Assembly (NCBI GenBank): GCA_016192845.1
Contig: JACPTI010000111.1
Coordinates: 1 to 50,913 of the forward strand
Length of the DNA stretch: 50,913 nucleotides
Direction: 5' to 3'
DNA from: Acidobacteriota bacterium
GTDB taxonomy: Bacteria; Acidobacteriota; Vicinamibacteria; Vicinamibacterales; UBA2999
In this document: positions 17,311 to 26,269 of the stretch, one piece after another
Numbering within the stretch: position 1 is the stretch's first letter
How the letters are laid out: the number at the start of each line of letters is the position of its first letter
Translations under genes and position numbers: made by a program
Notes under the pieces: model-generated
Told to the model about the DNA's origin: nothing
Databases searched by the model: none
Seen by the model: the letters and a program-made list of their open reading frames with translations, nothing else

Positions 17311-17359
17311 AAAAGTGTTCATCTACAGGGGTTTAGCCTTCAAGAGGAAGACTGACCGC

Positions 17360-17388
17360 ATTGTAGAGGCACGCCCGGGAGGTGTCAA
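17360..17388 (-). promoter_or_regulatory. near-consensus sigma-70 promoter
   Basis: On the minus strand TTGACA (17388-17383), a 17-nt spacer, then TACAAT (17365-17360). This is the best promoter match I found in the window. It points to the small gene at 17215, predicting a leader of about 138 nt. It lies 26 nt before the divergent mutase gene. Confidence 0.65.
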
Positions 17389-17413
17389 CAAACCGACGTA
17401 AAATCCGGGCTGG

Positions 17414-18985
17414 ATGGCGAGTTCCGCCCGCCCCTACCTGACGCCGGAGGACCTCGCGGGCTCCGATTTCGAGCGGGATATCGGCGCGCCCGGCGCATTT
17501 CCCTACACCCGCGGCATCCAGCCCGACATGTACCGGGGCCGCCCGTGGACGATGCGCCAGTATGCGGGTTTTGCGACCGCGGCCGATTCCAATCGCCGGT
17601 TCCACTACCTGCTGGCGCGCGGCGTGACGGGCCTGAGCGTCGCCTTTGATCTGCCGACGCAGATCGGCTACGACTCGGACCACCCGCACGCGGCGGGCGA
17701 AGTGGGGCGCGTCGGCGTGGCGATCGACTCGATCGAGGACATGGCGGTGCTGCTCGAGGGCATCCCGCTCGACCGCGTCTCGACGTCGATGACGATCAAC
17801 GCGACGGCGATCATCCTGCTGGCGCTGTACGCGGCGGTCGCCAGACGCCACGGCACGCCGATCCGCGCGCTGTCGGGCACGGTCCAGAACGACATCCTGA
17901 AGGAGTACGTGGCGCGCGGCACCTACATCTTTCCGCCGCGCCCCTCGCTGCGCGTCGTCACGGATGTGATGGCGTTCTGCGCGCGCGAGATGCCGCGGTG
18001 GAACACGATTTCGGTCAGCGGATACCACATCCGCGAGGCGGGCGCGACCGCGGCGCAGGAGGTGGCGTTCACGCTGGCGCACGCCTGCGCGTACGTGCAG
18101 GCGGCGGCCGACGCCGGGCTCGACGTCGACGCCGTCGGCCAGCGGCTCTCGTTCTTCTTCAACGCCCACAACGACTTCCTCGAGGAGATTGCCAAGTTCC
18201 GCGCGGCGCGGCGGCTCTGGGCGCGCATCATGCGCGATCGCTTCGGCGCGGCGAACCCCCGCGCGCAGCAGTTGCGGTTCCACACGCAGACGGCCGGCAG
18301 CACGCTCACCGCGCAGCAGCCCGACAACAATATCGTCCGCGTCGCGCTCCAGGCGCTGGCCGCGGTGCTCGGCGGCACCCAGTCGCTGCACTGCAACGGG
18401 CGCGACGAGGCGCTGGCGCTGCCTACCGAGGAGAGCGCGACGATCGCGCTGCGCACGCAGCAGATCATCCTGCACGAGAGCGGCGTGGCGAACACCGTCG
18501 ATCCCGTCGGCGGGGCGTACGCCATCGAAGCGCTCACCGATCGCCTCGAACGGGACGCGGCGGCGCTGATGGACGCCGTCGAGGCGCACGGCGGCGCGCT
18601 GAGGGCGATCGAGTCGGGATACATCCAGCAGCAGATTCAGGACGCGGCCTACCGTGCCCAGCAGGCCGTGGACGGCGGCGACACGGTCGTCGTCGGCGTG
18701 AACCGTTTTGCCGACCGCGACGGCGCGGCCGGCGTCGCCGGCGATCTGTTCCGGCTCGATCCCGAGGTGGAGCGCCGCCAGATCGAGCGCGTCCGCGCGG
18801 TCCGGGCCGGCCGGAGCGAGCAGGGCTGGCAGAGCGCCCTCGCCGCGGTCGAACGGGCCGCCCGCGACGGCGCCAACCTCGTGCCGCCGATCATCGCGGC
18901 CTGCGAGGCACAGGCGACGCTCGGCGAGATCGCCGATGCGCTGCGGCGCGTTTTCGGCGAATATCAGGAGACCCCCACTCGCTGA
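17414..18985 (+). CDS. methylmalonyl-CoA mutase-family large (alpha) subunit, catalytic domain only
   Basis: A 523-residue protein equal to the TIM-barrel part of adenosylcobalamin-dependent acyl-CoA mutases, lacking the C-terminal B12-binding domain, which must come from a separate subunit not encoded here. Signatures: [24 protein letters not shown] with the Tyr expected in methylmalonyl-CoA mutase, [43 protein letters not shown], and the loop [19 protein letters not shown]. Methylmalonyl-CoA is the likely substrate, but related mutases (isobutyryl- or hydroxyisobutyryl-CoA type) share this layout. The stop TGA overlaps the next gene's ATG (TGATG), coupling it to two Opp/Dpp-type ATPases. 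Confidence 0.88.
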   Translation: MASSARPYLTPEDLAGSDFERDIGAPGAFPYTRGIQPDMYRGRPWTMRQYAGFATAADSNRRFHYLLARGVTGLSVAFDLPTQIGYDSDHPHAAGEVGRVGVAIDSIEDMAVLLEGIPLDRVSTSMTINATAIILLALYAAVARRHGTPIRALSGTVQNDILKEYVARGTYIFPPRPSLRVVTDVMAFCAREMPRWNTISVSGYHIREAGATAAQEVAFTLAHACAYVQAAADAGLDVDAVGQRLSFFFNAHNDFLEEIAKFRAARRLWARIMRDRFGAANPRAQQLRFHTQTAGSTLTAQQPDNNIVRVALQALAAVLGGTQSLHCNGRDEALALPTEESATIALRTQQIILHESGVANTVDPVGGAYAIEALTDRLERDAAALMDAVEAHGGALRAIESGYIQQQIQDAAYRAQQAVDGGDTVVVGVNRFADRDGAAGVAGDLFRLDPEVERRQIERVRAVRAGRSEQGWQSALAAVERAARDGANLVPPIIAACEAQATLGEIADALRRVFGEYQETPTR

Positions 18986-19794
18986 TGGCTGTCCCGCTCC
19001 TCGACGTCCAGCACCTGACCGTTGTCTTCGAAGGATCGCGCTCGAAGGTCACCGCGGTGGACGACGTCAGCTTCCAGATCGCCGCCGGCGAGACGCTGGG
19101 CCTGGTTGGCGAGTCGGGCAGCGGCAAGTCGGTGACGGCGTTCTCCATCCTGCGGCTGGTGCAGCCGCCGGGGCGCATCACGGCCGGCCGGGTGCTGTTC
19201 GAGGGGCGCGATCTGCTGGCGCTTCCCGAGCGCGAGATGCGGCAGATCCGTGGGGCGCGCATCTCGCTGATCTTCCAGGAGCCGATGACGGCGCTCAACC
19301 CGGTCATGCGCGTCGGCGACCAGATTGCGGAGGCGCTGACGGTCCATGGCAACGCCACCCGCCAGGACGCGTGGGCGCGGGCGGTGGAGCTGCTCGAGGC
19401 GGTGCACATCGCCGACGCGCCGCGGCGCGTCCGCGACTATCCCCATCAGCTCTCGGGCGGGATGCGGCAGCGCGTGATGATTGCGATCGCGCTGGCCTGC
19501 CATCCCGCGCTGCTCATCGCCGACGAGCCGACCACTGCCCTCGACGTGACCATTCAGGCGCAGGTGCTCGACCTGCTGCGCGAGCTGCGGGGCCGGTACA
19601 ATCTGGCGCTGCTGCTCATCACGCACGATTTCGGCGTGATTGCCGAAATGGCCGACCGGGTCGCCGTGATGTACCGCGGCGCGCTCGTCGAGGAGGGGCC
19701 CGTGCGGCAGATCCTCCGCTCGCCGGTCCACGAGTACACGCAGACGCTGCTCGCCGCGGTGCCCGGCATGGGATCGGGGCCGGGACGGCGATGA
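18985..19794 (+). CDS. Opp/Dpp-type ABC transporter ATP-binding protein (D subunit type)
   Basis: A 269-residue ATPase with ATG at 18985 in the TGATG overlap. Walker [10 protein letters not shown]-loop [11 protein letters not shown], signature [15 protein letters not shown], Walker [14 protein letters not shown] and switch His in [21 protein letters not shown] are all present. The [16 protein letters not shown] element and the C-terminal [13 protein letters not shown] are characteristic of dipeptide/oligopeptide importer ATPases of the DppD/OppD class. No permease or binding-protein gene is found anywhere in the window. It overlaps the next ATPase by 4 nt, so the pair would form a heterodimer serving a permease encoded elsewhere. 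Confidence 0.92.
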   Translation: MAVPLLDVQHLTVVFEGSRSKVTAVDDVSFQIAAGETLGLVGESGSGKSVTAFSILRLVQPPGRITAGRVLFEGRDLLALPEREMRQIRGARISLIFQEPMTALNPVMRVGDQIAEALTVHGNATRQDAWARAVELLEAVHIADAPRRVRDYPHQLSGGMRQRVMIAIALACHPALLIADEPTTALDVTIQAQVLDLLRELRGRYNLALLLITHDFGVIAEMADRVAVMYRGALVEEGPVRQILRSPVHEYTQTLLAAVPGMGSGPGRR

Positions 19795-20675
19795 CGGCGC
19801 CACTCCTCGAAGTCCGGCACCTTGTCAAGCACTTCGTCCGCACGCACGGCCTGTGGCGGCCGCCCACCGTCGTCAAGGCGGTCGACGATGTGAGCTTCAC
19901 CATTGCCGAGGGCGAGATGTTCGGCCTCGTGGGGGAGTCGGGCAGCGGCAAGAGCACGACGGGGCGCTGCATCCTGCGACTCATCGAGCCGACGGCGGGC
20001 GAGGTGCTGTTCCGCGGCGAGAACGTCCTCGAGTTTCCGCGCGCGCGGATGCGCCAGGCGCGCCGCGACATGCAGATCGTCTTTCAGGATCCGTATTCGT
20101 CGCTGAATCCGCGGATGCGCGCCGGCGACATCGTCGAGGAGCCGCTCATCATTCACGGGCTCGGGTCGAAGGCGGAGCGGCGGGCGCGCGTCGCCGAGCT
20201 GTTTGGTCTGGTCGGCCTCGATCCGGCGCACCTGTCGCGCTATCCGCACGAGTTCAGCGGCGGGCAGCGCCAGCGGATCGGCATCGCCCGCGCGCTCGCC
20301 CTCAACCCGGCGCTCATCGTCGCCGACGAGCCGGTGTCGGCGCTCGACGTGTCGATCCAGGCGCAGGTCGTGCGGCTGATGCTCGACCTGAGGGCGCGGC
20401 TGCGGCTGACGTACCTGTTCATCGCGCACGATCTCCGCCTCGTGGAGAACATCTGCAGCCGCGTGGCGGTCATGTATCTTGGCAGGATCGTGGAGATGGG
20501 CGACACACGCGCGCTGTTCGCCCGGCCCCGGCATCCGTACACACGCGCGCTGCTCAGCGCCGTGCCGGTGCTCGACCCGGACGCGCCGCGTCAGCGCGTC
20601 CCGCTCGATCCCGCGTCGTTCGACTCGGCCGCGCCGCTCCGGCAGGTGGATGCGGCGCACTGGGCGGCGGTGTAA
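19791..20675 (+). CDS. Opp/Dpp-type ABC transporter ATP-binding protein (F subunit type)
   Basis: A 294-residue ATPase with ATG at 19791. Walker [14 protein letters not shown]-loop [13 protein letters not shown], signature [15 protein letters not shown], Walker [20 protein letters not shown], and [23 protein letters not shown] are intact. The oligopeptide C-terminal extension ([17 protein letters not shown]) is typical of DppF/OppF. The N-terminal [22 protein letters not shown] segment is also usual for this class. It completes the ATPase pair with the preceding gene. Transcription probably ends at the large 7-nt repeat hairpin that follows (20682-20817). Confidence 0.92.
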   Translation: MTAPLLEVRHLVKHFVRTHGLWRPPTVVKAVDDVSFTIAEGEMFGLVGESGSGKSTTGRCILRLIEPTAGEVLFRGENVLEFPRARMRQARRDMQIVFQDPYSSLNPRMRAGDIVEEPLIIHGLGSKAERRARVAELFGLVGLDPAHLSRYPHEFSGGQRQRIGIARALALNPALIVADEPVSALDVSIQAQVVRLMLDLRARLRLTYLFIAHDLRLVENICSRVAVMYLGRIVEMGDTRALFARPRHPYTRALLSAVPVLDPDAPRQRVPLDPASFDSAAPLRQVDAAHWAAV

Positions 20676-20681
20676 CGAAGG

Positions 20682-20817
20682 CACAAGTCAGAAGTCACAA
20701 GTCACAAGTCACAAGTCACAAATCAGAAGTCGCAGGTCACCATCGGAAAACGCCTGGACGTAAGGGCTTTGCGCTTGTTTGTGACTTGTGACTTGTGACT
20801 TGTGACTTGTGACTTGC
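20682..20817. repeat. large inverted repeat of 7-nt units (ACAAGTC)
   Basis: Left arm 20682-20740 has about eight units of ACAAGTC or close variants (AGAAGTC, ACAAATC, GCAGGTC). Right arm 20774-20817 has six of the complement (GTGACTT). The loop is 33 nt. It separates the convergent oligopeptide ATPase (+) and LolD/MacB-type ATPase (-) genes. It is the longest and most regular of the elements here. Confidence 0.85.
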
Positions 20818-20824
20818 CGTGCGT

Positions 20825-21511
20825 TCAGGCCGCCCGCCGCACGTCCTTCTCGATCTGACCGTCGCGGAGGTGCAGGATCCGCGGGGCGAACGCCGCCACG
20901 TCGGCCTCGTGGGTGACGACGATGATCGTGTTGCCCGCCGCATGCAGGCGCGCGAAGAGCGCCATGATCTCGGCGCCGGTCTTCGAATCGAGGTTGCCAG
21001 TCGGCTCGTCCGCCAGCAGGAGCGACGGCCTGTTGACCAGCGCCCGTGCAATGGCCACCCGCTGGCGCTGGCCGCCCGAGAGCTCGTTCGGCCGATGCGT
21101 CATGCGCGGCAGCAGGTCGACCGTCTCGAGGGCGCCTTTCGCGCGCTCCTCGCGCTCGCGTCCCGTCACTCCGGCGTAGACGAGCGGGAGCGCCACGTTC
21201 TGCAGCGCCGATGCCCGCGGCAGCAGATTGAACGTCTGAAAGACGAAGCCGATCTCCTGGTTGCGGATTCGCGCCAGCTCGTTGTCGTTCATCTCGCTGA
21301 CGCGCCTGCCGTTGAGCAGGTACGTGCCGCGCGTCGGCGTGTCGAGGCAGCCGATCAGATTCATCAACGTCGATTTGCCCGAGCCCGACGGCCCCATGAT
21401 CGCCACGTACTCGCCGCGCTCGATCTCCACCGACACGCCGCGCAGCGCGTGAATCTGCTCGCTACCCATCGTGTAGGTCTTCCAGAGGTCGTGCGTTTCG
21501 ATGAGAGGCAT
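20825..21511 (-). CDS. LolD/MacB-type ABC transporter ATP-binding protein
   Basis: A 228-residue ATPase of the family that works with FtsX-like permeases (lipoprotein release, macrolide or peptide efflux). Walker [10 protein letters not shown] is followed by the family-specific [22 protein letters not shown]-loop [28 protein letters not shown], signature [17 protein letters not shown], Walker [17 protein letters not shown] and [24 protein letters not shown]. The matching permease is not adjacent: downstream is a repeat hairpin and upstream a J-domain gene. The gap to the J-domain gene is 64 nt and holds another repeat element. Confidence 0.93.
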   Translation of the reverse strand: MPLIETHDLWKTYTMGSEQIHALRGVSVEIERGEYVAIMGPSGSGKSTLMNLIGCLDTPTRGTYLLNGRRVSEMNDNELARIRNQEIGFVFQTFNLLPRASALQNVALPLVYAGVTGREREERAKGALETVDLLPRMTHRPNELSGGQRQRVAIARALVNRPSLLLADEPTGNLDSKTGAEIMALFARLHAAGNTIIVVTHEADVAAFAPRILHLRDGQIEKDVRRAA

Positions 21512-21515
21512 CGCT

Positions 21516-21570
21516 GGCTTTCGGCTCTCGGCTCCAGGCGTTGCCCCTCAGCCCGAAGCCTGTAGCCCAT
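21516..21570. repeat. 7-nt-unit inverted repeat between the ATPase and J-domain genes
   Basis: Units GGCTTTC, GGCTCTC, GGCTCCA, then CCCCTCA, GCCCGAA, GCCTGTA, GCCCATG, GCCCTCA: period 7 throughout, with the first group partly complementary to the second. It fills the gap between two minus-strand genes. Confidence 0.65.
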
Positions 21571-21575
21571 GGCCC

Positions 21576-22460
21576 TCAGGTTGATTTCAGCCTGCCAACG
21601 AGCGACTTCACCACCGCCGGCGCGTCGTTCGGGATATGCGCGGTCCAGCGCCGTATGTTCACCGGAATCAGGTAGAGCCTGCCCGCGGAGGCCCTCGGTT
21701 TCCGCCATTCTTCCGCGATCGCCCTCGCCAGTTCTGCGAGCGGCGCGACGACGGGCCCCATCAGGAACACGCAGACCTCGCGCTGCTCATCGCGCTTCAT
21801 CCGCGACGCGAGATCCCAGGTCTCCGCCACCGCCGCCGCGTCGACGCGCGCAACCACACGCGCGAGAATGCGCGGCGGCAGTTTGCTCCAGAACCGCCCC
21901 TTCGGCGGCGCGCACGCCACCTCGAACCCCTGCACCGGCGACTCCTCGCAGCGGCCGAACTCGGCATCGAGCGCCTGCCGGAACCGCGCCACCGCGGCCT
22001 TGCTCAGCAGATCGCCGACGCTGGCGCGCCCGGTCGCAGAGGTGGGGCCGCCGCTCGGCCGCCGCTCGGCCGCGGGCGCCGCCTGCGCGCCGTCGCGGGT
22101 CGCGCTGTCCCCACCTTCGGCGGGCGCCCGCCCGCGCGCGGCCCCCGCATCGGGCGCCGCGCCTTTCTCATCTCGGCCTCGGGATCCCGGATCGCGGACC
22201 TCGGGGCCCGGCTCTCCGGCACCCGCCCCGCTGGCCGCCAGTGCCGCGTCGTACGCTGCGCGCAGCGACCCGTCGCAGAGCGTCTTGTACGCCTGCGTCA
22301 GCTCCGCCGCCTTCACCGCGGCGATCTCCTGAAACTCCGGGCCGAGATGCTGGACCTTGTCGGGATGGTACTTGGCGATTTCGCGGCGGAACGCGTGCCG
22401 GATCTCGTCGAGCGGCGCGCCCGGCGTCACCCCGAGCAGATCGTAGTAACTGCGTGACAT
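21576..22460 (-). CDS. J-domain (DnaJ-like) co-chaperone of unknown specificity
   Basis: A 294-residue protein. Residues 1-70 are a J domain: YYDLLGVTPGAPLDEIRHAFRREIAKYHPDKVQ with the HPD tripeptide needed to stimulate Hsp70, then YKTLCDGSLRAAYDAAL. A disordered Gly/Ala/Pro-rich linker (about 75-150) leads to a C-terminal region with segments WSKLPPRILARVVARVDAAAVAETWDL and GRLYLIPVNIRRWTAHIP. I do not recognise that region, and it replaces the zinc-finger and substrate domains of true DnaJ. It lies between the pilB-like gene and an ABC ATPase gene on the same strand. A role with a secretion or pilus machine is possible from position only. Confidence 0.82.
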   Translation of the reverse strand: MSRSYYDLLGVTPGAPLDEIRHAFRREIAKYHPDKVQHLGPEFQEIAAVKAAELTQAYKTLCDGSLRAAYDAALAASGAGAGEPGPEVRDPGSRGRDEKGAAPDAGAARGRAPAEGGDSATRDGAQAAPAAERRPSGGPTSATGRASVGDLLSKAAVARFRQALDAEFGRCEESPVQGFEVACAPPKGRFWSKLPPRILARVVARVDAAAVAETWDLASRMKRDEQREVCVFLMGPVVAPLAELARAIAEEWRKPRASAGRLYLIPVNIRRWTAHIPNDAPAVVKSLVGRLKST

Positions 22461-22558
22461 GAGCGGTCTTCGATCTTAACTGGGACAGCGCTTGGCCTCC
22501 CCCTCGACTGCGCAGGGACCCCAAGTGGAGGGGAGGGGCGGGGCGCCGGGGCCTGTGG

Positions 22559-24562
22559 CTAGGAGCCTTTCTTGAACTCCGCGACCTTGCCGGCCGGCAG
22601 CTCGGCCGCCCTGCGGCGGGACGGCATGCTGCGCGACGACCGCCTGCCGTTCGCGGCTGCGTTCGTGCTCCTGACACAGTAGGGGCAGAACTTCCAGTCG
22701 GGCTGGATCGCCCGGCGGCAGTGCGGGCAGCCGCCGCCGACGCGGTGGCCGCAACTCGGGCAGGCGGCGAAGTCCGGCGCCACCCGCGTGCCGCACTCGG
22801 GGCAGAGCGACCGCGTTGCGCGCACCTCGGTGACGACGCGCAGCAGCTCCTGCGGCGTGGTGATGCCGGCCTTGACCTTCAGCAAACCGTCCTCGCCGAG
22901 CGACAGCATGCCGGCGGCGAGCGCCGCCTCGCGCAGCTGCGCTTCGGCGCCGCGCTGCACGATGAGCCGGCGCAGGTCGTCGACGACGGGCATGATCTCG
23001 TAGATGCCGACCCGGCCGCGGTAGCCCGTCTGATTGCACTTCTCGCAGCCGTCGGCGCGATAGAACGTCAGCGTCGCGGCCTCGGCCTCCGAGACGCCCA
23101 GCGCGCGGAGCGTCTCGGCGTCGGGCGTGTACGGCCGGCGGCAGTCCATGCAGAGGCGCCGCACGAGCCGCTGCGCGATGACGCCGATGAGCGCCGACGC
23201 GGTGACGTACGGCTCGATGCCGATGTCGGTCAGGCGCGTCACGCACGACGGCGCATCGTCGGTGTGCAGCGTCGACAGCACGAGGTGGCCGGTCTGCGCC
23301 GCCTGCAGCGCGATGCGCGCCGTTTCCTGATCGCGGATCTCGCCGACGAGCACGATGTCGGGGTCCTGGCGCAGGATCGAGCGCAGCGCGCTGGCGAACG
23401 TCAGGTTGATCTTCGCGTTGATCTGCGTCTGGTTGACGCCGGGAATCTGGTACTCGACTGGATCCTCGATCGTGATGATGTTGGTCCGCTCCGACCGGAT
23501 CGACGCCAGCGCGGAGCTCAGCGTCGTCGACTTGCCCGACCCGGTCGGGCCCACGACGAGGATCATCCCGTGCTGGTGGCGCAGGAAATGCCGGATCTGT
23601 TCCATCGACGCCGCCGACAGGCCGAGCTCCTCGAGCGGCGGCACGCCCTTGCGGTGGTCGAGCACGCGCAGCACGACCTTCTCGCCGAAGATCGTCCGCA
23701 GCGTCGAGACGCGCAGGTCGACCTGCTGGCCCTCCTCGGTGGTGGCGCGGATGCGGCCGTCCTGCGGCAGCCGCTTCTCCGCGATATCCATACCCCCCAG
23801 GATCTTGATGCGGGCGACGAGGCCGTCGTGGACCCACTTGGGCAGGTCCATGACCTCCTTCAGCAGACCGTCGAGGCGTTCCCGGACGATGACGTCTCCC
23901 TCGGTCGGCTCGATGTGGATGTCGCTGGCGTGGCTCTTCAACCCGCTCTTGATGACGAGGTCGACCATCTCGATGATCGGCGCCGTTTCGGCGGTCGCGG
24001 CAGGAGCGTCGGCGTCGTGCTCGAATACGTCCTCCTCCGGCAGGCCGGCGAAGGTCGTCAGCGCCGTTCGCGGCGGGGGCACGTCGCCGCGGGGCGACCC
24101 CTCGCGCACCCCGCGCGGCGGTACCGACACGCGCGTCAGCGCCTTGTCCGGATACCACGCCTGGATCGCCTCGATGATTTCCGTCCGCGTGGCCACCACC
24201 TGCTTGATCCGGTAGCCGGTCTGGAACTCGAGGTCCTGGACCAGCGTGAAGAGGAGCGGATCGGACATCGCGACCGTCAGCGCGTTCTTCTGAAGCGCGA
24301 CGGCGATGCAGGTCCGCTTCAGCGCGACCTCTCTCGGAATCAGGACGACGGCGGCGGAGTCGGGGGGACGCTCGGCGAGATCGGCGTACTCGAACCCGAG
24401 CTGCGAGGCGAGCGCCTTGGCAATCTGGCGCTCGCTGGCCAGTCCCATGCGGATGAGGACGGCCCCGACGCGTTCGCGGGTTCGTTTGTGCTCGATGAGC
24501 GCCGCCTGCAGGTCGTCTTCGGTGATGATCCCCTCCTGGCGGAGACACTCACCGATCCTCAT
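22559..24562 (-). CDS. pilB: PilB/GspE-type secretion ATPase with C-terminal zinc ribbons
   Basis: A 667-residue hexameric ATPase that powers type IV pilus extension or type II secretion. Taken from ATG 24562; a GTG at 24568 is an alternative. The N-terminal MshEN-like region (IGECLRQEGIITEDDLQAAL ... ASQLGFEYADL) is followed by the ATPase core: Walker A GPTGSGKSTTLSSALASI, Asp box, Walker B ILVGEIRDQETARIAL, His box LVLSTLHTDDAPS, and the four-Cys zinc site CMDCRRPY / CEKCNQTGYRGR. Past the normal family end near residue 580 there is an added segment with four CxxC pairs (CPEC, CPSC, CPHC, CPYC), a double zinc ribbon. No other pilus genes are in the window, so pilB versus gspE is not settled. 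Confidence 0.88.
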   Translation of the reverse strand: MRIGECLRQEGIITEDDLQAALIEHKRTRERVGAVLIRMGLASERQIAKALASQLGFEYADLAERPPDSAAVVLIPREVALKRTCIAVALQKNALTVAMSDPLLFTLVQDLEFQTGYRIKQVVATRTEIIEAIQAWYPDKALTRVSVPPRGVREGSPRGDVPPPRTALTTFAGLPEEDVFEHDADAPAATAETAPIIEMVDLVIKSGLKSHASDIHIEPTEGDVIVRERLDGLLKEVMDLPKWVHDGLVARIKILGGMDIAEKRLPQDGRIRATTEEGQQVDLRVSTLRTIFGEKVVLRVLDHRKGVPPLEELGLSAASMEQIRHFLRHQHGMILVVGPTGSGKSTTLSSALASIRSERTNIITIEDPVEYQIPGVNQTQINAKINLTFASALRSILRQDPDIVLVGEIRDQETARIALQAAQTGHLVLSTLHTDDAPSCVTRLTDIGIEPYVTASALIGVIAQRLVRRLCMDCRRPYTPDAETLRALGVSEAEAATLTFYRADGCEKCNQTGYRGRVGIYEIMPVVDDLRRLIVQRGAEAQLREAALAAGMLSLGEDGLLKVKAGITTPQELLRVVTEVRATRSLCPECGTRVAPDFAACPSCGHRVGGGCPHCRRAIQPDWKFCPYCVRSTNAAANGRRSSRSMPSRRRAAELPAGKVAEFKKGS

Positions 24563-24734
24563 GCGCACGTCTGGACCCCCGGGGATCTGTTAACACACTT
24601 CTCATGCATTTCGGTCATTTATCCGGTTTCCGGCAGGGATCTCAATTTTGTAAGTGCGCCTCCGGGGTTGCCGTGCGAAGATTCCGGGGAGTTTTGCCCG
24701 ACCTGTCCTGCAACATGCGCTGGAGTTCACGCCC

Positions 24735-25715
24735 ATGGTGACGGGTCTTCCAGGGGACGATAGCGATCATATGCGGGAACCCAGCGAGGTTCGCGCCCAC
24801 GTTGCGCGCTCCCTGCACGGAGGTGCCGAGGCGATCGTCACCGACGCGGTCGCGCTCTACCCGTTTGCCGGGCTCGAGACGGTCGGCGTCGACGATCGCG
24901 CCCCGCTCGCCGGGCGGGCACTCCAGCTCATCATTGCCGCCGTCCGCGACGGGGCGCTCGAGGCCAGCGAGGTCCGGGTGTCGGAGCTCGCCGCGCGGGC
25001 GGAGCAGAAGAAGATTGGTGTGCGTCCGCTGTTTACCGTCGTGCATCTCGTGGAGCGGGCCGCCCTCGACGCGCTCGCCCTCGACGACTCCTTCGGCGTG
25101 TCGTCGGCGCCGTGGCCGGCGCTGGCGCAGACGATTCGGGGCGCCTCGTTCGATCTCTGCGCCGCGCTGGCCGAACACCTGAGCGGCACCGTCGATGCCG
25201 GCATCATCGACACGCTGACCACGCTCTACACGAAGGCGGTGTTCCTCGCCGCCCTCGACAAGGAGATCCAGCGCGCCGAACGGCTCGGCGAGCCGTTCGC
25301 GCTGATGGTGATTGACGTGGATCGTCTCACCGACATCAACACCCGCTACGGGTACGGCGCTGGCGACCGCGTCCTCGAGCGCGTCGGGATCGTCGTCCGG
25401 AACTACTTTCGCGATACGGACTGGGTGGCGCGGCTCGGCGCGGACGTCTTCGCGGTGCTGCTGCCCGCCATCCACGGGCGCGACGCCCAGCGGCTCGCCG
25501 AGCGCATGCGCGTCACCGTGCAGGAGCGGCTGCAGGTGCACGACCATCGATCGGACCAGCAGTTCCCGGTCACCATCTCGGTCGGCGTCTTCGCCGGCGA
25601 ATCGATCGAGCGCACCGTCAAGGCCGAGCAGCTGGTCGAGGCGGCCCAACGCGTGATCGTCCGCGCCAAGCAGGCGGGGGGCAACCGGGTCGAACGGGCG
25701 ACGCTGACGCCCTAG
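24735..25715 (+). CDS. GGDEF-domain protein with a degenerate active site
   Basis: A 326-residue protein (start at 24735; 24771 also possible). The N-terminal half is helical with no recognised domain. A coiled segment (LYTKAVFLAALDKEIQRAERLG) leads into a GGDEF fold from about residue 195: FALMVIDVDRLTDINTRYGYGAGDRVLERVG with the metal-binding Asp and GTP-site Asn. The signature reads RLGADVFAVLLP where GGDEF is expected, so the second Gly and the Glu are replaced. Cyclic-di-GMP synthesis is therefore unlikely. The protein may bind a nucleotide or act as a regulator. It is divergent from pilB, and c-di-GMP commonly controls pili, so a link is plausible but not shown. Its 3' end overlaps the next convergent gene by 4 nt. 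Confidence 0.75.
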   Translation: MVTGLPGDDSDHMREPSEVRAHVARSLHGGAEAIVTDAVALYPFAGLETVGVDDRAPLAGRALQLIIAAVRDGALEASEVRVSELAARAEQKKIGVRPLFTVVHLVERAALDALALDDSFGVSSAPWPALAQTIRGASFDLCAALAEHLSGTVDAGIIDTLTTLYTKAVFLAALDKEIQRAERLGEPFALMVIDVDRLTDINTRYGYGAGDRVLERVGIVVRNYFRDTDWVARLGADVFAVLLPAIHGRDAQRLAERMRVTVQERLQVHDHRSDQQFPVTISVGVFAGESIERTVKAEQLVEAAQRVIVRAKQAGGNRVERATLTP

Positions 25716-26191
25716 GGTACCCGGGGTGCCTGGGGTGCGGCACCTCGCCTTCCGAAGAACGCGACCGCCAGCACGCCGCCGAGCGTCGCGAAAACGGCGC
25801 CCGCCAACAGCTGAAAGACGAATCCGACGGCGATGCGGACCGGGGCGGACGCGCGGTCGCCCGCGAGCTCCAGCCACTGGCGCACTTCGGGCGGCATGTC
25901 GGCCGCGTTCCGGATCATCTCCGCGACCATCCGCTCCTGGAGCGGCCCGATCACCGCATCGATCACCATCGCCGCCACGACCCACACGAACGCGCCGACG
26001 ACGCCGGCGAGCAGGCCGACAGCCGCACCGCGCCCCGGCCTCAGCGGCGTCTGCCGATCCTGCTGCGCCAGGTAGCCGGCAAGGACGCCGCCACCCACGA
26101 TCCAGAGGCAGCAGCAGTTGGCGACGTTGACGATCGGCAGCGCCGAAAGGATCCCGATGAAGAGGCCGCCGAGGACAGCTGGCTGGATCAT
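25712..26191 (-). CDS. small membrane protein of unknown function
   Basis: A 159-residue product with four hydrophobic segments: AVLGGLFIGILSALPIVNVANCCCLWIVGGGVLAGYLA at the start (with a CCC triplet), GAAVGLLAGVVGAFVWVVAAMVIDAVI in the middle, and FVFQLLAGAVFATLGGVLAVAFF at the end. A polar loop (about 88-115) lies between. Gly-rich paired helices suggest an inner-membrane protein of the DUF-type four-TM class, but I cannot name the family. It converges with the GGDEF gene (4-nt overlap) and is downstream of inositol phosphate synthase on the same strand, separated by a 7-nt repeat element. Confidence 0.6.
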   Translation of the reverse strand: MIQPAVLGGLFIGILSALPIVNVANCCCLWIVGGGVLAGYLAQQDRQTPLRPGRGAAVGLLAGVVGAFVWVVAAMVIDAVIGPLQERMVAEMIRNAADMPPEVRQWLELAGDRASAPVRIAVGFVFQLLAGAVFATLGGVLAVAFFGRRGAAPQAPRVP

Positions 26192-26195
26192 TGAG

Positions 26196-26269
26196 TAGGC
26201 GGTAGGCAGTATGCAGTAAGCAGTGAAGAAATCAAGAACTGCAAACTGCCTACTGCCTACTGCCTACTA
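26196..26269. repeat. inverted repeat of 7-nt units (GTAGGCA / TGCCTAC)
   Basis: Left arm 26196-26225: GTAGGCG, GTAGGCA, GTATGCA, GTAAGCA. Right arm 26238-26269: ACTGCAA, ACTGCCT, ACTGCCT, ACTGCCT. Period 7. It lies between the ino1 stop (which it touches) and the start of the small membrane protein gene. Confidence 0.8.

Noticed and set aside
20682..20817. Possible CRISPR array
   Set aside because: Units are 7 nt, directly adjacent with no spacers, and inverted halfway. No cas gene is nearby.
22490..22540. Hairpin between the pilB and J-domain genes (CCTCCCC / GGGGAGG)
   Set aside because: The stem is only 7 bp with a ~30-nt loop and no T-run on the minus strand. Too weak to call.
24660..24735. 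Sigma-54 promoter upstream of the GGDEF gene
   Set aside because: A GG and a GC pair are present but 8 rather than 10 bases apart, so the -24/-12 spacing is wrong.
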